64,000 bases of DNA, from contig CP136067.1 in NCBI GenBank assembly GCA_032622095.1, forward strand, positions 57,825,899 through 57,889,898, in the 5' to 3' direction. The notes beneath the pieces were generated by a model that had not been told where the DNA came from, did no database searches, and saw nothing but the letters and a program-made list of their open reading frames with translations. Source of the stretch: Siphonodentalium dalli. Taxonomy: Eukaryota; Mollusca; Scaphopoda; Gadilida; Siphonodentaliidae. Below, one piece after another: positions 55,615-64,000 of this stretch. A program made the translations under genes and the position numbers. Positions within the stretch are counted from its first letter, which is position 1; every line of letters starts with the position of its first letter.

Positions 55615-57480
55615 GGGTGATTCTCCCTTAAATGAACATATTCGTCCATAGAATTCTGCAAAAATTAAATATGTCACATGCCGATGAATTTTATGTGAGT
55701 ATGTAGCACAGATATTGGTGACCACAAAAATGACATTTGGCAAAATTATAGGGCACGGTCAAGGTCAATCAAGGTCGTTCATTACAGCATGTGCCAATGA
55801 CGTTTTTGGGTTGAATCAGAGCGACGTCATTGTCAAATTCGCTCTTTCTCCAAAACTTGTGTTTAATTCGAATATCATGATTAATGGAAACCAAACAAAA
55901 TTGAGCCACTTTGTTGACATGTGCCCTTTAATAGTTGAATTATCGTTATGAGTATATATTAAACTTGTACATCATGGAGTAGCCGATGATGTATCCGTCC
56001 AAACGACGTATCGCACAGCTCCGCACGTTGAGACGTCTATGCGATACAGCCATTTGAATATACGTGGTGGAAATTGATGTGCTTTGTGGGCGTTACTTAG
56101 AGTTCAAACTCTCTAAGAGGTCAACGTATACACCGTACAGATCTGATAATTGGAAACAGATTTTGACCACATAAAGGGCTATTCCTATCAAGTCGGGCAT
56201 GCCCTGATCCATCGTACACTTGGTTTGACGCCAAACGACCGAGGAACCCTGATGTAGATAACGTGAACATACGTCAATCAAACTCTGTTCCTCAAAGGGT
56301 TCGCCAAATTGCAAAGAGAATTTACAATAAAAACAATGTCGATGGATTTCTCTTACATGTTTCAAGATATCGAACTGAAATTTGGTATTTAGGGGTTTTT
56401 CGATGAGCTCAATCAGATAGAATTGTCAGTGAGATATTCCGATGGCCCAAAATGTGTCATTGACGCCTTTGCTATTGCACACGAGCCGGACATCGTCCCA
56501 CAGGCAGAACGATTGTTGAAAAGTACCGAAACAATTGATTTTCAAATTGTCATTTGCTTCTCTCTGAGTACACCCCCCCCCCCCCACTCACTCACACCCC
56601 CCCCCCCGATCCAATAACAACTATATGTGTATGTACATCGTGTTGACCCTTTTACAACAGAACCACCCAAATATTATAAGCGTGAAATGTGGCTGTGGCT
56701 GGCTGTAACGTTATTCTGCGTCGCGGTGTGGACAATTTTGATATTTTCTTCATTTTTTTTCAATTTCTGTTTATGTCAGGCGTCCATTCGTTTTTATTCA
56801 CGATTCTTCACCCCATGTGTACTATTTGAGCAATTTTGGTAGTCTCCCGACATATTTTCTAGTTCCTTTGATAGCGTCGCGGTGTGGACATTAATTAAGG
56901 TTCGCTGGAGGGTACACTTATTTTCGTCTCATTTACATGTGTTTTGATTCTTTATATTGTCCAAAATCTTCAAAACAAATTGTCAAAAGGCAAAACTTTC
57001 TTATCCGTATGGTAGGTTGTTGCCCTTAGTTAAAATGGAACCGGGGTGGCCTATATATTGTAAATAATGTCGCGGTGTGGACATTTCTCGAGACAGGCGA
57101 TTTTCGATGTTTCAGAGTCAATATTTACATCAAACCACGAAAAACGTGCATCATAAATGATATTCATAGATAAAGAGTCCAAGAAATAACATAACAGTGC
57201 ACGTTGTTTGTCAATTAAAGGTAAGATAACTTAATAGGAATAAAATGAAAATTTCGCAGTTAGGCGATGAGACAGTGCGATTTTCGTGTTTTCTCGTTGT
57301 TTTGATCATGTAACTAAAGGCATGTGTTGATATGTTACAATACTGTTATATCATAACGTTGTGCCACATGCTCCTCAATGAAATGGAACGCCACAATAGG
57401 TCTTGTTTGTGTCACAATCATATTTTTATGGAACAATTGTACACGAGACATCAATTTGCTCGTTTAAGGGAGAACCACCC
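55615..57480. mobile_element. TIR element, 1.87 kb, 6-bp TSD (ATATAC)
   Basis: GGGTGATTCTCCCTTAAA and the inverse TTTAAGGGAGAACCACCC end the element; ATATAC flanks both sides (55609-55614, 57481-57486). Inside, frames at 55715-55951, 56093-56365 and 56423-56617 have no recognised domain. TCGCGGTGTGGACA recurs at about 56715, 56875 and 57069, which could be a subterminal binding motif. 6-bp duplications occur in IS3EU, Dada and Polinton groups. Confidence 0.75.
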
Positions 57481-57582
57481 ATATACGTCCCAATTAAGAG
57501 CTTTATGAGTTACGTCGTCGGAACACTATATAACGTCAGGCGCCTCGGGTTGGGGTCATTTAACGTTCAGGACGTCAGGGTT

Positions 57583-57668
57583 CAAAGGGTAAAGGAAGAA
57601 CATTAGTGGGGTGAAGTTAAGTCCTGGGGGGGGTGCAGAGGTCGACCAATATATCCTGGACTAATATG
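57583..57668 (-). repeat. Inverted repeat paired with 34655-34729
   Basis: Reads CATTAGTGGGGTGAAGTTAA...TCGACCAATATATCCTGGACTA. With the nested elements removed, the two copies would be roughly 4 kb apart. Confidence 0.7.
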
Positions 57669-57889
57669 TTCGCCGCACATATATAATGAAATTAAGATAT
57701 GGTAATGCATGCCTGCACATTCCGCTTTCTATATATCGCAGGATACATGTGATTTGCAATTCTGAAACACCGAAGGTAAGTAAAATAAAAATTATAGAGA
57801 TGGGAGATAGGAACTGAAATTCAGATACGGCGCCATACCGTATACGTTCTGATTACAAAACGCAAAAAAAATAAATACAAAAAATGGTA

Positions 57890-59900
57890 AGTCGGCGGGT
57901 TATCACCATATCACGAACGAATTTATCAAATCGGCTCCAGGAGACATGACAAATTTATTTTGAAATATTTTAATTTGATACTATCGACAGGCATTATTCC
58001 TCGCCAATGGTCAATCGGGATAATTAGACCCATTTTTAAGAGGAAGGGAGATAACCTAGATCCGAATAATTACCGAAAAATAACTCTTCTGAGCTGCATC
58101 GCAAAGTTATTTACGAGCATAATGAATGAGCGCATAGACAAACTTCTTGACATGAACTGTCTGCACTTGGACGCCAAAATCGGCTTCCGAAAGGGCTACG
58201 TACTCCACAGTCGATCATACCTTTTCCCTTTATGCTCTAATCCAACTTCTCAAAACAGAATCTTTACTGCGCTTTTATAGATTTTTCTAAAGCCTTCGAC
58301 TCGGTCTGGAGAGCCGGTCTGTGGAAAAAACGTTTAGCTCATGGTATCACTGGGAATATTCTTAATGTAATCAAGTCCCTATATATGGCGACCTGAAACT
58401 GTGTATACGCCTTAGCGGGGAAGAATCAGAATTATTCGGTAACTAAATTGGCCTATAATACAGGGAGATATATAGCCTCTCACCTCTGCTCTATGCCATT
58501 TACGTAAATGATCTCGAGAACCACATCAGCTTACACTCTTGTGGAGGCATTGCTTTAGATAGGCTTAGTGGCATCGAAACGGGCATCTATATTAAGTTAC
58601 ATCTACTTATATATATGCCGACGATATAGTATTAATGTCTAACACACGCGAAGGGCTGCATAAATCACTAGACATATTTTCTATATACTGCACCCGCTGG
58701 AAATTAAAAGTGAACATCCTGAAAAAAAAATCGTTATATTTGGCCGCAAGCCAAGAAACGCGGACCACCTTACTAAATTCCCATTGGATGGTCATATTTT
58801 AGATATAGTGGATAATTATAAATACCTTGGTACAACTTTCCACAAAAATGGCTCGTTTGCCATGGAAAGAAACACCAGGAGCAAGTCAGCAAAAAGTGCT
58901 ATATATGTACGCACTGCTCAGCAAAGCCAGACGGAATAAACTCACTATTGAATGTATCCTCGAAGTATATGAAAAGTCCATTATACATATAATGTTGTAT
59001 GGTTCTGAGATATGGGGGCCACGAAAATTTGACCTGCTTCTCGAAACCTGAACTATGCATGGTTTCTAAAATTCGCTTTAGGATTGAATAAATCTACATC
59101 AACCGCCTTTGTATATGGAGATCTGGGAATATATCCAATCGCGGTGAAAATTAAGACTCGTTTTCTGTCTTACTGGGCTAAGCTTATCACAATGCCTACA
59201 AACAGAGTGCCGCTCATACTGTATTATATTATGCACCAATTGTATTCTCACACTGTTTTTAACAACCCATGGATTAAATGTTTACATGACTCGCTTATGA
59301 GTAACGTGTGGATTAATCAGTACACCACAAGTCCCAAGCACTTCATATATACAAACTATCGAACGAAAACTGCAGGATTTCTATCTGCAAGAATGGTGGT
59401 CATCAATCAATATCCAGTAAATTCGCCTTTTATCGCATTATGAAAACTACATTTGAACGAGAAAGTTACCTATCAATAACAAACCACCGAGTCGTGCAAA
59501 GCATCCTTCTCTTACATAACGAGGAACCATAAACTCTCATGCAATAGAATATGGCGCGTGGACTATTGATGCATATTCGGATAGATTGTGTACCCTCTAC
59601 AACTCAGAAATAGGCGACGAGTATCATGTCATCCTTAAATGTATTGAACTCCAAGACATACGCGTACAATACCCGAGACCATATATACTACCCGAGACCA
59701 AAACGCTAACAAGCTAGCAGCACTATTCCATAATCGTAACAGAAAAATTACCAAGAATCTCTCAGTTTTTATAAAAAAAAAAGTTCATCGATATATTCCG
59801 GAACTCTTTAGGCTACATTTTCAAACAAACGAGTAAACCTCCTTCAAAATATACAGATATAATATACCTGTTGTTTACACACGTACCAAAACTTTATAAA
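57890..59900 (+). pseudogene. LINE ORF2, reverse transcriptase to C-terminus, broken
   Basis: RT landmarks appear in order across several frames: IIPRQWSIGIIRPIFKRKGD and NNYRKITLLSCIAKLF (57960-58280), a D-box region from 58270, YADDIV at 58614-58631, WKLKVN then YKYLGTTFHKNGSF (58690-58860), YGSEIWGP (59000), and FALGLNKST onwards (59070). A Cys/His region EIGDEYHVILKC follows near 59620 and a Lys-rich tail near 59780. At least four frame changes and no 5' endonuclease domain. The tail pattern fits the CR1/jockey-like groups. Confidence 0.8.
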
Positions 59901-60146
59901 GAAGGACCCCAACACCAATATAATAGTTTATGGCTATAGGTGCGCTTATTTGATAAGCGCTACTGTATACAATCTGATTCCTGGCTGGGCCACTCTTAAT
60001 TGGAGATTTTATTTCGGGAACACAATGCATAATATAACAGCTAACATTGCTGATGAAGTATGTCTCAGTTGGAAAGTAGACTAAATGTCGTATTGCGAGG
60101 TTGTTGGGGTATATTTAATCTGATTAGTATATTGTTTGTCTGCATT
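59901..60146. other. No gene seen
   Basis: AT-rich spacer between the LINE and the next TIR element. Confidence 0.4.
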
Positions 60147-60159
60147 CCCATATAAAAAT

Positions 60160-60690
60160 CCCCCTTGGTGCCACCATGGTAAAACACCATGGTAAACCAT
60201 GGTAAAAAAACCGAGATATTTTGGCCGCCCATCGTGGTGTCACCATGGTGGTTTACCATGGTGGTTTACCATGGTTTTACCGTGGTGGTAATACCGTGGT
60301 GGTTTACCGAGGTGTTACCATGGTGGTAAACCACCATGGTAAACCACCATGGTGGCACCACGATGGGCGGCCAAAATATCTCGGTTTTTTTTACCATGGT
60401 TTACCATGGTGTTACCATGGTGGTATACTTTGGTTTACCGTGGTGTTACAATGATGGTGTACTGTGGTTTACCATGGTGTTACTATGGTTTACCGTGGTG
60501 TTACCATGGTGGTATACTGTGGTTTACCGTGGTGTTACCATGGTGGTATACTGAGGTTTACCGTGGTGTTACCATGATGGTATACTGTGGTTTACAGTAG
60601 TGTTACCATGATGGTATACTGTGGTTTACCGTGGTGTTACCATGGTTCACAGCGGTGTTACCATGGTGGTATACTGTCGTTTGACTTTTG
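60160..60690. repeat. CCATGGTGGTTTACCATGG-type array, left
   Basis: Dozens of ACCATGG/ACCGTGG boxes joined by GGT(A/T)TAC or TGTT linkers, locally periodic at about 33-42 bp. Many boxes are themselves palindromic (CCATGG, an NcoI-type hexamer). The long open frames over it are a by-product. Confidence 0.8.
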
Positions 60691-60720
60691 ATAGAACCTG
60701 GAAAAAGATGCGTTGTTCGA

Positions 60721-61647
60721 TTAGTAGTTATTTCGCGAAGGGCGTCTGTTGTGGTTTGAATGATCATCGTTAGCACCAGGCTTCTCTGATTGCAGGTGGC
60801 TCCGTTTATTGGAGTGTCGATTGTCTTCTGTGGAATCGTGGTGGGTGTCGTCACAATCATCCACAGGAATATCACGGAGGTCATGATTGGATTGTTGGTT
60901 GTCAACGTGCGTGTCACGATTAGCGTGACGCGCATAGTTAATAGAGTTATTCTTCTTGTCGAGTGGTGTGTTTGTCGGCTCTTTATCTGTGCGTTTAACG
61001 TGAGAAGAACTTGGTGTAGACGTTTCCTGCGGGTTGAATTTTGAAGCACTAGGTGTGGGTGAAGATGGGTGCTTGCTAATACCAACCAGCCGAATGGCTG
61101 CATGGCTAACTGACGGCGATTGTGGGTATCCTCTTGTATCAATTGGGTTTTGCGATCGGTTAGCGTGGATTGTGTTCCATGTCAAGTGGGCGAATTTGTT
61201 GAGTTCGCCATATATATGGCCGACGAAACTTTGCATATCAGCTTTGAGGTTCTCTGTGCAGCGATGTTCACAATCACAATTGGCATTGTCAGATGTTTTT
61301 TGTGAGTTCGATTTGCCCTTCAAGTTGTTCTTGTTGTGTAACTCTTCGAGCGTTTTAATCCTTCCACCAATGGATGCTATTGAGCCTTTGGTTGAGTTGA
61401 CTTGAGTCAGAAACAGTTCACACTTATCCAAGATTGTTGAAATGTCTTGCTTCATTGTTTTCATGTCGGCCTTCATTTTAGCAATGCCATTGCATTTATC
61501 GCTCTCGATGCGCTCCACTGCAAGGCTGTTTGTATACGATACACGTTCAACTGCTTCAAGTCTGCGTAAAATATCTTGTTGTGAAACTTCATTGGTGCTA
61601 ACTCGAGCTGAGAGGTCGGACGAGAAGGTATCAATCTGTGTTTGCAT
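60721..61647 (-). CDS. Coiled-coil protein of unknown function inside the TIR element
   Basis: 308 aa if read from the ATG at 61647 (MQTQIDTF); an ATG at 61794 adds 49 mostly hydrophobic residues. Residues ~1-110 (from 61647) are heptad-rich (DILRRLEAVERV, IAKMKADMKTMKQDI, IGGRIKTLEELHNK), a likely coiled coil. A CDCEH-x-C Cys cluster follows near 128, then ~170 residues of Ser/Asn/His/Asp-rich disordered sequence. Coiled coil plus basic or disordered tail recalls LINE ORF1 or Gag-like proteins, but I recognise no family. It ends at the left array. Confidence 0.5.
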   Translation of the reverse strand: MQTQIDTFSSDLSARVSTNEVSQQDILRRLEAVERVSYTNSLAVERIESDKCNGIAKMKADMKTMKQDISTILDKCELFLTQVNSTKGSIASIGGRIKTLEELHNKNNLKGKSNSQKTSDNANCDCEHRCTENLKADMQSFVGHIYGELNKFAHLTWNTIHANRSQNPIDTRGYPQSPSVSHAAIRLVGISKHPSSPTPSASKFNPQETSTPSSSHVKRTDKEPTNTPLDKKNNSINYARHANRDTHVDNQQSNHDLRDIPVDDCDDTHHDSTEDNRHSNKRSHLQSEKPGANDDHSNHNRRPSRNNY

Positions 61648-61849
61648 GACGAACGAATATGACGGAATGAATATGATGAATGAATATGACTCTATTGCAT
61701 GTAAGGATATACGCACCGCCATGCAATAAACACTGTTAAAATATATTTCGGCCAGTTTGGTCGACCGAAGTTGAATTTTACAAAAAGTGAGCATATTATA
61801 TCATCACTATTGAAACAGGTATTCCACGAAGCACCAGACCAGATATGGA

Positions 61850-62500
61850 CTCCAGGAGGACAATGCGAGCCCATGTAAACCTTCCGGGAAATGAATAACG
61901 TATTGGTGTACCGTATATCTTAGATTTTCAAACCAGAGCTGTTTTTCCCCGAAAAGAGTCATAATTGTGGAAATATCTAAAATACGTAATTGTGAGATGC
62001 AAATTGTACATATTGATAAATATTGCCTGTTGTGTTGGAAGCAAACAGTACTAAATTATAACATTATAAAATATGTATTAAAGGTAAACAAAGTCTTCCA
62101 AACAACTCCATTCAGTTTATATATTTATTCCATACTAAAACATATTCCTATTAATTATTACATTATATACGTTTGTTCGTTAAAAGTTATAACTGAGATA
62201 TCATTTATAATAATTAATAATATCTTCACCTCGATCTAAACATTCTTATATTATGGGATACAGCATTGCATATACAACTATTGACAATGCAGTAGAATAA
62301 TAATGTGATGTAGTATGTAAACCTGCTACATGTATACTGTGACAAGCTACGTATATTGGTACAATATGGCAGCATGTTATAAACAATTAATGACTCACCA
62401 TATACCATTGTATATAATGTAAATAATAAATTAATCGAAGCATGTAAATACCATTGTAGATGCACGAGACCCACAACATGGTAAATAGCAATGTAGTTGA
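61850..62500. other. AT-rich interior of the TIR element
   Basis: Very AT-rich; longest frames 90 codons (61967-62239) and 122 codons (62226-62594, minus), both without motifs. Confidence 0.4.
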
Positions 62501-62549
62501 AGGTCAAAGTGAAATGTAATAGCGGTACCTTGATTGAAAACTTCACTGG

Positions 62550-62950
62550 TGCTGTGATACCACCGTGGTTATACTTGGTGAGACCATGGTTCACCTTGGT
62601 AGAAAAACTTTACCGTGCTACCACCGTGGTGATACCTTGGTGTCACCTTGGTAGAAAAACTTTACTGTGCTACCACCATGGTGATACCTTGGTCGGGTTT
62701 GGTCCACCATGGTTTTACCTTGGTACAAAAACTTTAGTGTGCTACCACCGTGGTACCACCTTGGTGCCACCATGGTTTCACCTTGGTGCAAAAACTTTAC
62801 TGTGCTACCACCGTGATAACACCTTGGTACCACCGTGGTGTTTTCACCGTGATGCCACTTTACTGTGCTACCACTATGGTGAACCAAGATGTCACCATGG
62901 TTAACCAAGGTGGTACCTTGGTGAAACCATGGTTTCACCAAGGTGACACC
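62550..62950. repeat. CCTTGGT/CCGTGGT array, right, ~55-bp period
   Basis: AAAAACTTTACTGTGCTACCAC recurs about every 55-65 bp, with ACCTTGGTG linkers. Related to, but not the same as, the left array, and in the opposite sense next to the right end. Confidence 0.75.
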
Positions 62951-62970
62951 AAGGGGGATTTTTATATGGG

Positions 62971-63280
62971 TTGAGAGGCTTTCTGTTGTGATGAATGAGA
63001 AACATTCAGTGATAAGCCGCTATTGTTGTATTAATTTGAATGATACGTTATTTTAACGGAATTCTGAATTGGTGCATTCATGAAACCAATATATTTTATA
63101 TGCTTATATAATAATATGATATTGAGGGCGGTACCATTTCTGACTATGGTTTTCTTGTTGGAATTAGGATACATATTCAGAATACAGGCGGTCCAGAGTA
63201 TGCATCCTGTTTACTGCGCGTCGCTGCATTTTAACGGTAGCAGACCGCTTGAATGTTCAGTTACAGCGAAAACATGACGG
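62971..63280. other. No gene seen
   Basis: AT-rich spacer with a 65-codon frame and no motif. Confidence 0.4.
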
Positions 63281-63598
63281 TCAATGAGAATTACTGTACG
63301 TCAGACAATCTTCTGTCTGCGTTCCGGACGATAAACTCCATTTAAACAACATACCATGTGTTGCCTTAAGAACAAATCTCATAAGCGAAAGCTCCTCGTC
63401 GTAGTAACGCTCCAACAGAGCAGCTGTGACAATTCCAAGCAATAAAATTAATTGATCTTCTAATGACATAGAATCGATAGAGATAAAAGTATTTTCATGG
63501 AATTTGTCGATCAAGTCATACCAGACATAAAGTCTATCGGCCTCAAAAAGAAGGAGCAGTACAGTAAAGGGTGCATGGGCCGTTCTGTCAGTATATAA
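63281..63598 (-). pseudogene. LINE ORF2 C-terminal fragment
   Basis: Frame with YVWYDLIDKFHENTF, MSLEDQLILLLG and MRFVLKATHGML. This looks like the last ~90 residues of CR1/jockey-like ORF2 proteins (short aromatic helix, QL..LLG, then F..K..H.ML). No RT in reach. Assignment by resemblance only. Confidence 0.45.
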
Positions 63599-63770
63599 TA
63601 GGATAGGATAATATTTTATTCCACAATACAATACATTATACATTATAATACATGTCAATTTGTATATGTATTGTGTGGAGTGCCGTGGCCAATGATGGCC
63701 GTCTACCCGGCACCCCTGACTGACAGAATACAAGCAGTAATGGCTATATAAAGACTTGAAGTATTTCACT
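63599..63770 (-). repeat. LINE 3' tail with TATCC repeat
   Basis: On the minus strand it ends AATAAAATATTATCCTATCC, the same type of tail as the insert at 55043-55133. Upstream are ~140 bp of LINE-like 3' sequence. Confidence 0.5.
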
Positions 63771-63924
63771 ATAGTTTCCTGATTATATTAATATTTATAT
63801 TGAATTTAATTATAGATATTGATACCAGTGAATAAACAGATATTTTTAGTTGTTTGGATATAAATGGATATGAATGAATATGCAACGGTCAAACGTTCTA
63901 AAATATTTGGAGTTTGTTTGGCTG

Positions 63925-64000
63925 TATATACTAAGGGAATTTATAAAGATTTGCTCACACACTGTGTTTATAACTGTTACAGTTAAATTTCCTTAGTATA
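63925..64000. repeat. Hairpin cut by the window edge
   Basis: TATACTAAGGGAATTTA is mirrored by TAAATTTCCTTAGTATA at the very end; the outer limits are beyond the window. Confidence 0.4.

Larger units (their letters stand above)
60147..62970. mobile_element. TIR element, 2.8 kb, with CCATGGTGG-type arrays and one ORF
   Basis: The 24-bp ends beginning CCCATATAAAAATCCCCC are perfect inverses at 60147 and 62970. Both ends run into arrays of CCATGGT-based short units (60160-60690 and about 62550-62950). TT lies on both outer sides, too short to call a duplication. The middle carries a 357-codon frame on the minus strand. No known transposase motif is visible, so it may be a non-autonomous element with a captured or accessory gene. 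Confidence 0.7.

Noticed and set aside
56570-56607. C-rich runs as a telomere-like or regulatory tract
   Set aside because: Simple homopolymer C runs with no repeat unit; similar tracts occur at several places here.
60221-60600. Overlapping 72-83 codon frames rich in Val, Trp and Tyr
   Set aside because: Same reason: the CCATGGTGG array is open in several frames.
60603-61142. 179-codon minus frame overlapping the coiled-coil gene
   Set aside because: Thr/Arg/His-rich shifted-frame shadow of the disordered part of the coiled-coil ORF.
62497-62904. 135-codon repetitive frame
   Set aside because: Entirely inside the CCTTGGT array; openness comes from the repeat unit.

Overview
This window looks like a repeat-dense stretch of nuclear DNA from a marine invertebrate. 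A mollusc or other lophotrochozoan is my guess, based only on the transposon types: FLYWCH/MULE transposases, Polinton-type ATPases and PHD- or TatD-bearing Ty3/gypsy elements. The DNA is AT-rich and littered with TIR elements, MITEs, LINE fragments and LTR elements. I found no convincing host gene; every coding region with a recognisable domain belongs to a mobile element.

Layout. (1) 741-905 is a small foldback. 975-6289 is a MULE DNA transposon with an 8-bp target duplication, long terminal arrays of a 353-bp unit, and a frameshifted transposase on the minus strand. (2) 7004-8055 is a second, unrelated FLYWCH/MULE transposase pseudogene. (3) 8.5-15.3 kb holds dispersed hairpin repeats, a G-tract TIR candidate and a ~171-bp degenerate tandem array. 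(4) 15517-28316 is a non-autonomous relative of the first MULE. It has been hit by three further elements: a 1.9-kb TIR element (15954-17822), a 5.7-kb near-perfect palindrome carrying two head-to-head copies of a packaging-type ATPase (18326-24067), and a 2.8-kb TIR element (24120-26933) that itself contains a foldback. (5) 28493-32189 is a short LTR element without pol. (6) 32.7-34.1 kb holds two MITEs and a LINE tail. (7) 34730-39715 is a 5-kb TTAA-flanked long inverted repeat whose arms carry arrays of ATGGCGGC boxes. (8) 41753-53796 is a complete Ty3/gypsy-type retrotransposon on the minus strand with LTRs that look identical. (9) 53.8-60 kb holds LINE pieces and a 6-bp-TSD TIR element. 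(10) 60147-62970 is a TIR element with CCATGGTGG-type arrays and a coiled-coil ORF. The window ends in LINE fragments.

Two systems stand out. The first is the 18326-24067 palindrome. Its AG...CT ends, 6-bp target duplication and A32/FtsK-like ATPase point to the Polinton/Maverick-adintovirus world, but it is reduced to a gene pair inside giant inverted repeats. The second is the gypsy element. Its gag starts with a helix-hairpin-helix-like segment, its pol ends in a PHD finger and appears to be reached by a -1 frameshift, and a third ORF encodes a zinc finger fused to a TatD-nuclease-like fold that has lost nearly all metal ligands.

How the parts work together: the autonomous MULE (or a sibling) could have mobilised the 15.5-28.3 kb relative through shared ends. 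The gypsy gag, pol and third ORF form one replication unit. Most other elements here depend on enzymes not encoded in the window. All identifications rest on reading motifs, ends and target duplications by eye; no database search was possible.
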